Source: CAZGSV01 sp964528605
GTDB taxonomy: Bacteria; Armatimonadota; Zipacnadia; CAZGSV01
Length of the DNA stretch: 32,799 nucleotides
NCBI GenBank assembly: GCA_964528605.1
Contig: CAZGSV010000023.1
Location: 1 to 32,799 of the forward strand
Direction: 5' to 3'
Below the pieces are notes generated by a model. That model made no database searches. It was not told the DNA's origin and saw only the letters and a list, made by a program, of their open reading frames with translations. The position numbers were made by a program, and so were the translations under genes. Below are positions 16,408 to 24,035 of the stretch, in pieces (within the stretch, counting starts at the first letter, position 1; every line of letters begins with the position of its first letter).

Positions 16408-17253
16408 TCACTTGCTCTCCTCGCTCATGGCCTGCTGCAGAGCCGCCACGTCAACGATCCCCGCCAGGTGAACGAAACCCCGCGTCGTAGTGAGACTGGT
16501 GACCGTGATCGCGCGCTCCAGCGGCGTGCCCGCGGTCGGGGCGAACTCCAGCGGAATCCGGGAGATGAGCCTGTCGGCAAGTACCTTGGGAAGCGCCGCC
16601 CCCAGAATCTGAACCTCGATCTCGGCGAGCCGCAGCCCTGCCGTTCCGAACAGTTCCAGCCGCCCGGACACGCGCAGCGGCATGCCGCCCAGCGGAGTCG
16701 CCGCGCGCGCCTCTGCGGTGAACTCGTTGCCCTCCCCTATGCTCACGCGCACCTCGCTCAGGTCCTTGACGGTCTCCTCGATGAGCGCGCCCAGGTCCCA
16801 TTCGGCGATCACCAACTCCACCTCGGTGCTGCCCATCTCGACCGAGGAGATGCCCCCGCCCGCGGCCAGCCGCCCCAGGTTGAAACTCAACCCGTGCGCC
16901 CGCAGGGAGATGTCGTTGACGCGTAGCGGGCCCAACACCGCGTTCGGGAAGTCGAGAACCGCCTCGCCGATGCTGCCACGTAGATTGCCCTGAGGCCCCG
17001 CGGGAGCCGCGGCCGGCAGCCGCACCTTGTTGAGGTCCAGGTCGTAGACGCGGATGCGCAGCGCATCCGCCCTGCCCCCCAGCAGCGTGGAGCGAGAGGT
17101 CGTCTCCACCTCCACCACGCTGCGCGTCTGCGGCGGCAGCCTAAGGTACTCCCGCAAGCCCGAGTTGACGCGCTCCGCCAACGCGGTGGGAGACAATTTG
17201 GGCGCCAAAGCCGCGGCCAACAAAGCAACCACGATAGGGTTCACTTCCACCAC
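16408..17253 (-). CDS. DUF2993 / LmeA-like lipid-binding-type protein
   Basis: This 281-residue protein resembles the DUF2993 family, of which mycobacterial LmeA binds phospholipid in the periplasm. It has a short hydrophobic N-terminal segment (IVVALLAAALAP), then alternating hydrophobic beta-strands with the family's repeated pattern (SVVEVETTSRSTLLGGRADALRIRV, ISLRAHGLSFNLGRL, MGSTEVELVIAEWDL). The C-terminal strands include MPLRVSGRLELFGTAGLRLAEIEVQ. The N-terminal segment is short for a signal peptide. The start is one of GTG 17253, 17250 or 17244, with AAAGG or GGTGG just upstream. It is the first gene of a same-strand group with lipM and the response regulator (109- and 50-base gaps). 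Confidence 0.65.
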   Translation of the reverse strand: MVEVNPIVVALLAAALAPKLSPTALAERVNSGLREYLRLPPQTRSVVEVETTSRSTLLGGRADALRIRVYDLDLNKVRLPAAAPAGPQGNLRGSIGEAVLDFPNAVLGPLRVNDISLRAHGLSFNLGRLAAGGGISSVEMGSTEVELVIAEWDLGALIEETVKDLSEVRVSIGEGNEFTAEARAATPLGGMPLRVSGRLELFGTAGLRLAEIEVQILGAALPKVLADRLISRIPLEFAPTAGTPLERAITVTSLTTTRGFVHLAGIVDVAALQQAMSEESK

Positions 17254-17309
17254 CCTTTCACCACACGATCATCGCCGGGCACCAAGCCCAACGCCATCTT
17301 GCGTCTTCT

Positions 17310-17338
17310 GTAGCATCCCGCTTTACCTCGGACGAAAG
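17310..17338 (+). repeat. degenerate GCGTCGGGC-type element (copy B)
   Basis: GTAGCATCCCGCTTTACCTC continuing GGACGAAAGC follows the pattern GTAGC.TC..GCTTTAC....GACG of the element at 14411. It has lost most pairing. It is the first of three such elements in the gap between the binding-protein gene and the DUF2993 gene. Confidence 0.4.
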
Positions 17339-17344
17339 CACTCC

Positions 17345-17373
17345 GTCGCCTCCGGCTTCACCCCGGACGCGAA
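17345..17373 (+). repeat. degenerate GCGTCGGGC-type element (copy C)
   Basis: GTCGCCTCCGGCTTCACCCC continuing GGACGCGAA keeps the core GGCTTCACCCCGGACGC. The arms TCCGG and CCGGA still pair around CTTCACC. It lies in the same orientation as copy B, 35 bases further on. Confidence 0.4.
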
Positions 17374-17386
17374 CCCGCCGCTTCCT

Positions 17387-17411
17387 GCGTCGGGGCTAAA
17401 CTCCGACGCTA
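17387..17411 (-). repeat. GCGTCGGGC-type element (copy D, inverted)
   Basis: GCGTCGGGG, loop CTAAA, then CTCCGACGC pairs over nine positions with one G-T wobble. Read on the minus strand it gives GTAGCGTCGGAGTTTAGCCC followed by CGACGC, close to copy A including the leading GTA. It is opposite in orientation to copies B and C. Confidence 0.5.
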
Positions 17412-17540
17412 CGCCCCAAGGCACCACAGGGAAGATGCTCTGCACGTACTCAAGCCGTTCGCGCACCCGCGCCACCCTACCTTTCCGGCGTCCTCTTCAA
17501 TCCCAGTAGAGTGACCCTTTGCGGCGCGCCGCGCGACTCG

Positions 17541-18806
17541 CTATTGCTTCTTCTCTTTCAAGGGCGGAGGGATCTCCGTGTACAACTCCGGCGCCATCCC
17601 CTGCTTCGTCTGTCGTATGGCGAGCACCACCGCGCCCTTCGTGGGGTTCCGCTCGGCGTCCATGGTGATTTCGCCCGTCGCGCCCTTGAAACCCTTGGTG
17701 TCTGCCAGAGCGTCGCGGATGGCCTTGGGGTCCGCTTTGCCGGCCCTGTTGATGGCATCGGCCACCACACCCACCGCATCGTACCCGAGCGCCGCCAGTG
17801 CGTCCGGCACCTTGGCATACTCGGCCTTGTAAGCGGCGACGAACTCGGCCGCCCGCGGGTCATCCGGTGAGTAGTGGTTGGTGTAGTAGCAGTCGCGCGC
17901 GGCCGCCCCGGCGATCTCTATCACTTTCGGCGAGTCCCAACCGTCCCCGCCGATTAGGGGCTGGGTGATGCCCAGTTCGCGTGCCTGCTTCACGATGGGG
18001 CCCACCTCTTGGTAGTAGCCCGGCACATAAATGACATCCGCGCCCACCTGTTTGATCGAGGTCAGTTGCGGCCGGAAGTCGCTGTCCCTCTGCACGTATG
18101 ACTCCTCGGTGACAATAGTGCCCCCGAATTTCTGGAACCACTGCGAGAAGACCTCGCTCAGGCCCTTGCTGTAATCGCCGCTCTGGTCCATGAGCACCGC
18201 CGCGCGGTTGGCGGCCAGTTTCTGGTAGGCAAGCACCGCGGCGGCGTAGCCCTGGAAGTCGTCCGTAAAGCAAACGCGGAAGATGTAGTCGCCCTCGCGC
18301 GTCACGCGCGGGTTGGTGGAGCAGGGCGTCACCATGGGCACCCGCGCGCGCTGACAGATGGGCGCGGCGGTCAGGCTGCTGGTGCTCAGCACCTCGCCGA
18401 TGACCGCGCACACCTTCTCTTGCTCTATCAACTTCTTGACCGCGCTGGCCACCTCTTCCTGTTTCGATTGGTCGTCGAGCACGATCAGCCGTAGCGGCTT
18501 ACCGAGGGCTCCGCCCCCCTCGTTGATCTCCTTGACGCGCAGCCCCATCCCCTTCGTGCACGACTGGCCATACGTCGAGTTGTCGCCCGTGTTACACATG
18601 AAGGCGCCGATGGTGACCCTCTCGGCGCGAGCCTTGCCCCCCCTGCCGGGCCCCACGGAGCCCCGCTTAGGACACCCGGCCGCGCAGATAAGCAGCGACC
18701 CGGTCACTAAGCCCCACAGCAAGAGCCGCAGCGCCCTTCCGCTTCTCCCAAGGCGGAACCAGTTCGCCCGCGTGCGCGCGGAGTAGATCCGGCGCAGTGT
18801 GCTCAT
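17541..18806 (-). CDS. branched-chain amino-acid-type ABC substrate-binding lipoprotein (LivJ/LivK family)
   Basis: This 421-residue type I periplasmic binding protein has a positively charged N-terminus with a hydrophobic stretch and a lipobox-like AAGC (Cys45), so it is probably a lipoprotein. The core has VTIGAFMCNTGDNSTYGQSC, VLDDQSKQEEVASAVKKLI, VIGEVLSTSSLTAAPICQRA, TPCSTNPRVT, GYAAAVLAYQKL and the C-terminal YDAVGVVADAI, all typical of LivJ-like proteins. No liv permease or ATPase is nearby, so it is an orphan component. The start overlaps the methyltransferase stop (ATGA, 18803-18806), which points to co-expression with amino-acid enzymes. The ligand could be an amino acid, but other ligands occur in this family. 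Confidence 0.88.
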   Translation of the reverse strand: MSTLRRIYSARTRANWFRLGRSGRALRLLLWGLVTGSLLICAAGCPKRGSVGPGRGGKARAERVTIGAFMCNTGDNSTYGQSCTKGMGLRVKEINEGGGALGKPLRLIVLDDQSKQEEVASAVKKLIEQEKVCAVIGEVLSTSSLTAAPICQRARVPMVTPCSTNPRVTREGDYIFRVCFTDDFQGYAAAVLAYQKLAANRAAVLMDQSGDYSKGLSEVFSQWFQKFGGTIVTEESYVQRDSDFRPQLTSIKQVGADVIYVPGYYQEVGPIVKQARELGITQPLIGGDGWDSPKVIEIAGAAARDCYYTNHYSPDDPRAAEFVAAYKAEYAKVPDALAALGYDAVGVVADAINRAGKADPKAIRDALADTKGFKGATGEITMDAERNPTKGAVVLAIRQTKQGMAPELYTEIPPPLKEKKQ

Positions 18807-19696
18807 CTGCTCGCCTCCGTTGTCTGCTGTGCAACTGCGCTCGCCATCGCCCTTAGGTGGGCCGGCGTGCTCCCACAGCAGGCGCCCAGCAACCGAACGC
18901 CTGCCTCAAGAAACGCTGGCACGTAGAAAGACATAACCTCCGGCGTGACTCCGAAGGCCGTCTCCGAACTCACCAAGCGTGGCTTGCCCGCGTTAGGCTG
19001 CGCCACCAGTGGCTCTGCAGGCGCAACCTCATGCATTTCCTCAACTGCGGCGAGGATTTCAGCGGGCCCGCCGCCGCAGTTGGCGCCCACCACATCCGCG
19101 CCAGCCTCTCTCAGCGTATCAATGGCCTGCGTGGGCGTCACTCCCATGAAGGTGCGCCCGCCGCCCTCGAAACTCATCGTGCAGACGATGTTCGGCGCGC
19201 CCGCCTCACGCGCCGCGCGCACCGCAATAACGATTTCCTCTATAACTCCGAACGTTTCAATGATGACGCCGTGCGCGCCGGCGTCCAACTGGCCCTGCAT
19301 CTGCTCGGAAAAGGCGGAGGACGCCTCCTCCGGCTTCACATCGCCCCAAGGCTCTACAAGCCGCCCCAGCGGGCCTACCGTCGCCAGCACGCATCTGCCC
19401 TGCCCTGCCTCCCCCAGCGCGATCTTGACCGCGGCCGCGTTGATCTCCGCAGTCCGGTCGCCAAGCCCGTAGCGGGACAGGCCGATGCGATTGGCGCAAA
19501 GGGTGTTCGTCTGCAGCACCTGCGCGCCCGCCTCAACGTAGCCGCGATGCGCCGCGGCGACCGCCTCCGGATTCGTCAGGTTCCACTCCTCAGCGCAGTG
19601 GCCGGCCGGCAGGCCCGCTCGCTGGAGCGTGGTGCCGATCGCGCCGTCGCACAGCACCACCTCGCGCAGAAGCCTTTCCCTCAACGGTCCGCTCAT
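18803..19696 (-). CDS. homocysteine S-methyltransferase-family protein, divergent paralogue (copy 1)
   Basis: This 297-residue single-domain protein is homologous to the N-terminal homocysteine-binding domain of MetH. Zinc ligands are intact: Cys207 in VGANCGGGP, Cys273 and Cys274 in LGACCGSTP. It also has LCDGAIGTTLQ, EEWNLTNPEAV and CTMSFEGGGRTFMGV. It has no folate or cobalamin domain, so a methyl donor or a partner must be separate. Compared with its neighbour it differs at an otherwise conserved site (QTNTLCANR instead of ETNTFGANR, 62-70). It lies 24 bases after copy 2 and overlaps the binding-protein gene, and may use another thiol or donor. Confidence 0.88.
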   Translation of the reverse strand: MSGPLRERLLREVVLCDGAIGTTLQRAGLPAGHCAEEWNLTNPEAVAAAHRGYVEAGAQVLQTNTLCANRIGLSRYGLGDRTAEINAAAVKIALGEAGQGRCVLATVGPLGRLVEPWGDVKPEEASSAFSEQMQGQLDAGAHGVIIETFGVIEEIVIAVRAAREAGAPNIVCTMSFEGGGRTFMGVTPTQAIDTLREAGADVVGANCGGGPAEILAAVEEMHEVAPAEPLVAQPNAGKPRLVSSETAFGVTPEVMSFYVPAFLEAGVRLLGACCGSTPAHLRAMASAVAQQTTEASR

Positions 19697-19720
19697 CCGC
19701 TTGCCTCGCTTGGCCCGCGT

Positions 19721-20590
19721 CTACCTTCCCAAAGCGCCAGCCATGGCTCTTAGGTGCGCGGGCGTGCTCCCGCAGCAACCGCCCAGCAATCTCACCCCCG
19801 CCCCCAGGAACGCCGCCACATAGCCCGCCATCGCCTCCGGCGTCAGATCGAACACCGTCTCTGAGCCCACCAGCCGTGGCTTGCCTGCATTCGGTTGCGC
19901 GACCAGCGCCTCCTCCGGCGCCACCTGGTGCATCTCCTTGATCGCTGCCAGTATCTCCTCAGGCCCACCGCCGCAGTTGGCCCCCACAAGATGAGCCCCC
20001 GCCTCCTTCAGCCCCTGAAGTGCCCGCTCCGGCGTGACTCCCATGAAGGTGCGGCCCCCGCCCTCGAAACTCATGGTGCAGACTATGTTCGGCGCGCCGG
20101 CCTCAATGGCCGCCCGCACGGCAATGGCCGCCTCCTCGATGACCCCGAACGTTTCAATGATGACGCCCTGCGCGCCTGCCTGCAATTGGCTCTCCATCTG
20201 CTCACGGAATGCGGCAAAGGCCCCGTCCTGCAACAGGTTGCCCCACGGTTCGACCAGCCCGCCCAGCGGCCCCACCGAGCCCAACACCCACCGCCCAACC
20301 CCCGCCTCGGCCCGCGCGATCCTGACCGCAGCCGCGTTGATCTCGGCCACCCGTTCGGCCAGCCCGTGGCGACCCAGAGCAATACGGTTGGCCCCGAACG
20401 TGTTGGTCTCCAGGACATGGGAGCCGGCCTCCACATAGCCGCGGTGCACCGCCGCGACCGCCTCCGGGTGGCTCAGATTCCATTCCTCGGTGCAATGGCC
20501 GGCCGGCAGCCCCGCCCGCTGGAGCATGGTGCCCAGGGCCCCGTCGCAGAGAACGACCTGGCGCAGCACCCTATCCCTCAGGGCTTCCAT
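19721..20590 (-). CDS. homocysteine S-methyltransferase-family protein (copy 2)
   Basis: This 289-residue MetH N-terminal-domain homologue is roughly 70 percent identical by eye to the next gene, so the two are a tandem duplication. The zinc cysteines (Cys206, Cys272, Cys273) and the consensus ETNTFGANRI (61-70) are present. Cobalamin- and folate-binding domains are lacking. Such short proteins methylate homocysteine from S-methylmethionine or SAM, or work with separate corrinoid proteins; none is visible here. I chose ATG 20590, 7 bases after the dehydrogenase stop, rather than an upstream in-frame extension that overlaps that gene. No strong ribosome site is visible, so translation may be coupled. 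Confidence 0.9.
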   Translation of the reverse strand: MEALRDRVLRQVVLCDGALGTMLQRAGLPAGHCTEEWNLSHPEAVAAVHRGYVEAGSHVLETNTFGANRIALGRHGLAERVAEINAAAVRIARAEAGVGRWVLGSVGPLGGLVEPWGNLLQDGAFAAFREQMESQLQAGAQGVIIETFGVIEEAAIAVRAAIEAGAPNIVCTMSFEGGGRTFMGVTPERALQGLKEAGAHLVGANCGGGPEEILAAIKEMHQVAPEEALVAQPNAGKPRLVGSETVFDLTPEAMAGYVAAFLGAGVRLLGGCCGSTPAHLRAMAGALGR

Positions 20591-20597
20591 TGGCGCG

Positions 20598-21881
20598 CTA
20601 GGGGAAGATGCCTCTGGTGCGCATCGCTTCGACCACCCGGCCGACGGCCAACATGTGAGCCGCAATGCGCATGTCCACCTTCTCCGTGTTCGCTAGCGTA
20701 ACCACCTCTTCGAAGGCGCGCGACATCACTTGTTCGAGTTCGCGCACCACGTGGGCTTCGGACCAGAAGTACTCCTGGCGTCCCTGCACCCACTCGAGGT
20801 AGGAAACGGTCACGCCCCCGGCATTGGCCAGGATGTCGGGCACGACGCTGATGCCTCTCTCGCGCATGATGGCGTCGCCCTCGGTGGTGGTGGCCAGGTT
20901 GGCCGCCTCCACCACCAGGCGCGCCTTGATCCCGCCGGCGTTGTCTTTGTGGATCGCGCCCTCGAGCGCCGCCGGTATCAGAATGTCGCAGTCCACGGTG
21001 AAGAGCGTTTCCCTCCCGATCACGTCAGCCTCGGGGAAGCCCACCACGGTCCCCGCCTCGGCCGCGTACTCGCACAGCGCCCCAATGGGCAGGCCGGACT
21101 CGCGGTAGAGCCCGCCGTTGATGTCACTCACCGCCACGATGCACACGCCCACCTGATCGAGGAAGCGCGCCACCGCGCTGCCCACCTTGCCGAAGCCCTG
21201 AATCGCTCCCCTGGCGCCTTGAAGAGGCATACCCATCCGCCAGGCGGCCTCGTGAGTGACTATGGCGCATCCGCGACCCGTTGCCTGGGCGCGCCCCGCG
21301 GAGCCGCCTATGCTCAAGGGCTTCCCCGTCACCACCGCCGGGGCTGAGTAGCCTTGGCTCATGCTGTAAGTGTCCATGACCCAGGCCATGATGCGCCCGT
21401 CGGTGCCCACGTCCGGAGCCGGGATGTCCTTCTCCGGCCCGATCATGGTGACGATCTCCATGGTGAACCGGCGCGTCAGGCGCTCCAGTTCGTCCAGGGA
21501 CAACGCGCCTGGGTCGCAGCACACACCCCCCTTAGCGCCGCCAAAGGGAATGTTGGCCACCGCGCACTTCCACGTCATCCACATCGCCAGCGCCACCACT
21601 TCCTCCAGGTCCAGACTCGGATCGTAGCGCAGGCCCCCCTTGGCGGGGCCGCGGGCGAGGTTGTGATGCACGCGGTAGCCGGTGAACATCTCCACCGACC
21701 CGTCGTCCCGCCGCAGCGGGAAACACACCGTGCGCGCTTCCTTGGGACGGCGCAGGACCTCGACCCACTGCTTCTCCACCCGGAGGCGCTCGCCCACCTC
21801 GTCCAGCAGGGCTTGCGCCACTGCCAGCGGGCTGCCGGCGGGCGCCTCGGTCTGGCCGAGATCAACTCCCATTGGGGCCAT
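20598..21881 (-). CDS. gdhA: Glu/Leu/Phe/Val dehydrogenase family, probable glutamate dehydrogenase
   Basis: This 427-residue amino-acid dehydrogenase interconverts an L-amino acid with its 2-oxo acid and ammonia using NAD(P). Substrate-domain motifs are GPAKGGLRYDP (Lys81), MTWKCAVANIPFGGAKGGV (Lys105, Lys117) and DIPAPDVGTDGRIMAWVMD (Asp157). The Rossmann domain has QGFGKVGSAVARFL, and VPDILANAGGVTVSYLEWVQ is the typical C-terminal segment. Length and motifs fit hexameric glutamate dehydrogenases. Cofactor preference is not clear. I chose ATG 21881 because GAGGTGA stands five bases upstream; a GTG at 21890 is possible. It leads the operon with the two methyltransferases and the binding protein. 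Confidence 0.94.
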   Translation of the reverse strand: MAPMGVDLGQTEAPAGSPLAVAQALLDEVGERLRVEKQWVEVLRRPKEARTVCFPLRRDDGSVEMFTGYRVHHNLARGPAKGGLRYDPSLDLEEVVALAMWMTWKCAVANIPFGGAKGGVCCDPGALSLDELERLTRRFTMEIVTMIGPEKDIPAPDVGTDGRIMAWVMDTYSMSQGYSAPAVVTGKPLSIGGSAGRAQATGRGCAIVTHEAAWRMGMPLQGARGAIQGFGKVGSAVARFLDQVGVCIVAVSDINGGLYRESGLPIGALCEYAAEAGTVVGFPEADVIGRETLFTVDCDILIPAALEGAIHKDNAGGIKARLVVEAANLATTTEGDAIMRERGISVVPDILANAGGVTVSYLEWVQGRQEYFWSEAHVVRELEQVMSRAFEEVVTLANTEKVDMRIAAHMLAVGRVVEAMRTRGIFP

Positions 21882-21926
21882 AGTCGTCACCTCGTCACCA
21901 CTGCAGACTCACAACCCAACGAGTTG

Positions 21927-21955
21927 ATTCTAGGTGCCGTACGCCGAGCCGTCAA
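21927..21955 (-). promoter_or_regulatory. promoter of the gdhA operon
   Basis: On the minus strand TTGACG (21955-21950), a 17-base spacer and TAGAAT (21932-21927) form a near-consensus sigma-70-type promoter. Start of transcription would fall near 21920, giving about a 39-base leader before the gdhA ATG at 21881. The region is shared with the divergent WYL regulator gene. Confidence 0.75.
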
Positions 21956-22012
21956 CGCGCCACCTGGGGGTCCGCGTCGCGCGCGCATGAGGCCCAAATT
22001 CGCGCTGGCTCC

Positions 22013-22042
22013 TTGAACCCCTCAACGCGATTGTGCTAGAGA
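22013..22042 (+). promoter_or_regulatory. possible promoter of the WYL regulator operon (leaderless)
   Basis: TTGAAC (22013-22018), an 18-base spacer and TAGAGA (22037-22042) preceded by TG one base upstream could be a promoter. Transcription would then begin at about 22049-22050, on the GTG start codon itself. No ribosome site is visible before that start, which fits a leaderless mRNA. Confidence 0.35.
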
Positions 22043-22049
22043 CAGTCTC

Positions 22050-23051
22050 GTGGCTAAGCGAGTTGAGCGGCTGGTAAACCTGTGCGCCTTCCTGCTGCGG
22101 CCCCGAGCGACGGCCTCCGCCGAGGAGATTCAGCGCACCATACCGCAGTACGCGGAGTTCAAGCAGGGGGAGGCCTTCCGCAAGGCCCTGCAACGCGACA
22201 TCCGTGCCCTCCGCGACATAGGCGTACCGGTCGAGGTGAACGAACACAATGAGTACTTCATCTCCGAGCGGGAGTACAGCCTCCCCGTCGTCAGCTTCTC
22301 CACCGAGGAACTGTACTGCCTGGCCATGGCGAGCAAGGCCGCCGGCGCGCTCGGGCCCCCGATAGAGGACTACGCCGCCAGCGCTTGGCGCAAGATCACC
22401 TTCGACCAGTGGAGTGAGACCAAGCAGATTCCCGAACCGGAGGAGACCGTCGTCTTCCAGCCTCGTGCCATCGCCCCGCGGCTGCGCCGGCACCACCTCG
22501 AGACCCTCTTCGAGGCGCTCATGTTGCGCAAGCGGCTGGCGCTCCGCTACCGCGACCGCCAGGGCCAGACCACTGAAAGACAGGTTGACCCCTACGCCTT
22601 GGCTGCTTTCGACGGGCAGTGGTACCTGGTGGCCTGGTGTCACCTGCGCGGCGAAATCCGCACGCTGCGCTGCTCGCGCATCCTCTCGCTCAGCAAAGCC
22701 AGCAGCACCGGGCCGGACGAATCGGACTACTCCGTTCCTCGAGACTTCCGCGTGGGCGACTACATCGGGCAACTGCGGTGGCGCCTGCGCCGCCGCCACG
22801 ACCCGGTGATGACCAAAGTGCGTTTCTCGCCTGAGGTGTGGTGGTGGGTGAAGAGGCACTGGGGCGCCAGCGAGGACAGCCAAGACCTCGAAGACGGCGG
22901 CGGCATCTTCGCCGCGCCAGTCACCGACAGGCAGGCCTTCCTGGAGTGCGTGCTTGAGTTCGGGCGCAACGCCGAGATACTGGAGCCCCAAGCCCTGAGG
23001 AACGAAGCCGCGCAGGCCTTGAGCCGCATACTGGACGCCCACCAGAAATGA
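22050..23051 (+). CDS. WYL-domain transcriptional regulator (PafB/PafC-like), first of a pair
   Basis: This 333-residue regulator has an N-terminal winged helix-turn-helix-like region (about 1-70, KALQRDIRALRDIGVPVEV) and a linker. A WYL domain (about 145-220, VDPYALAAFDGQWYLVAWCH and RILSL) and a C-terminal WCX-type domain (about 240-330) follow. WYL domains sense nucleic acids or small ligands; the mycobacterial PafB-PafC pair activates DNA-damage genes. The start is GTG 22050 without a ribosome site. The stop overlaps the next WYL gene by four bases. It is divergent from gdhA, so regulation of that operon is possible but unproven. Confidence 0.9.
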   Translation: MAKRVERLVNLCAFLLRPRATASAEEIQRTIPQYAEFKQGEAFRKALQRDIRALRDIGVPVEVNEHNEYFISEREYSLPVVSFSTEELYCLAMASKAAGALGPPIEDYAASAWRKITFDQWSETKQIPEPEETVVFQPRAIAPRLRRHHLETLFEALMLRKRLALRYRDRQGQTTERQVDPYALAAFDGQWYLVAWCHLRGEIRTLRCSRILSLSKASSTGPDESDYSVPRDFRVGDYIGQLRWRLRRRHDPVMTKVRFSPEVWWWVKRHWGASEDSQDLEDGGGIFAAPVTDRQAFLECVLEFGRNAEILEPQALRNEAAQALSRILDAHQK

Positions 23052-24031
23052 GAAACGACGACGCCGAGGCCACCCTCGGCCATCTGCTCACCGCCCTGCC
23101 CTACGTCACCCGCTCCGCCCGCGTCGCCGCCGATGAGCTCAGCGCCGTGCTCGCCATTCCCCCCGACTCGCTCAGGCAACTCCTCGGCATCCTCGAGTTC
23201 TGCGGCCTGCCGCCCTACGGAGGCGGAGACACCTTCGACTGTGTCGTCGAGGGGCAGCGCATATCCGTCTGGGCGCCGGTGCCCACCTTCCAGCGCCCCG
23301 TCCGCCTCTCCACGCGCGAGCGCGCGGCGCTCGCCATCGGCATCAACGTCGTCAAGCAGGTCGGCGCCTACCAGCCCCCGGTGCTCAAGAAAGCCTGCGA
23401 GAAACTGCGCGCTTGCTTCTCAGCGGCCGCGCGCGGTGAAGACGAACCCGGCTCGCGCGTCGCGCCCATTGAGACCTTCGCCGAGCAGAGCCGCTACCTG
23501 TCCTGCATCACTGCGGCGATGGAGAAGCGCCTCCGCCTGGAGATGGACTACTACTCCTACAACAGCGACCGCTGCACCAAGCGTGTCGTCGAGCCCGTGC
23601 GCCTCGAGTGCGTCAAGGGGCGCTGGTACCTGCTCGCTCGCTGCCTGCTCAGACGGGGCGTCCTTCATTTCCGCCTCGAGCGCATCCGCTCCATCAAGCC
23701 GCTGGAGCAACGGGTGCCCCGCCGCCTGGTAGTGCGCGAACGCAAGGCTGACTATCAGCCCGACACCGCTAACCACGTGCATCTCCTCGTTGCTCCCGAG
23801 GTGGCTGGTGATTGGCAGGAGCGGGAGCGCGCCTTCTTGGTCTCCGTGGAACCCACGAAGGAAAAGGAAACCGAGGTCGTCATCGCCACCTCCTCCGCGC
23901 CCTGGTTGGCGCGCCTCGTGCTGCGCTACGCCGGCAAGGTGAGGGTAGTGGCGCCCGACGAGATGCGCCGTGCAGTGGCTCAGGCGGCGGCCGCCGCGCG
24001 CCAACCGTATGTAGCCAAGGAGGCGGAATAA
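23048..24031 (+). CDS. WYL-domain transcriptional regulator (PafB/PafC-like), second of a pair
   Basis: This 327-residue paralogue begins in the ATGA shared with the previous stop, so the two subunits are probably made in equal amounts and may act together, as PafB and PafC do. The N-terminal 70 residues look like a winged-helix region but with weak recognition-helix similarity. The WYL domain (about 155-235) contains VEPVRLECVKGRWYLLARCL and FRLERIRSI. The C-terminal WCX part follows (VHLLVAPEVAGDW..., VVIATSSAPWLARLVLRYAGKVRVVAP). The creatininase-like gene starts 4 bases after its stop, with AAGGAGG lying in the end of this gene. Confidence 0.9.
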   Translation: MRNDDAEATLGHLLTALPYVTRSARVAADELSAVLAIPPDSLRQLLGILEFCGLPPYGGGDTFDCVVEGQRISVWAPVPTFQRPVRLSTRERAALAIGINVVKQVGAYQPPVLKKACEKLRACFSAAARGEDEPGSRVAPIETFAEQSRYLSCITAAMEKRLRLEMDYYSYNSDRCTKRVVEPVRLECVKGRWYLLARCLLRRGVLHFRLERIRSIKPLEQRVPRRLVVRERKADYQPDTANHVHLLVAPEVAGDWQERERAFLVSVEPTKEKETEVVIATSSAPWLARLVLRYAGKVRVVAPDEMRRAVAQAAAAARQPYVAKEAE

Positions 24032-24035
24032 CATT

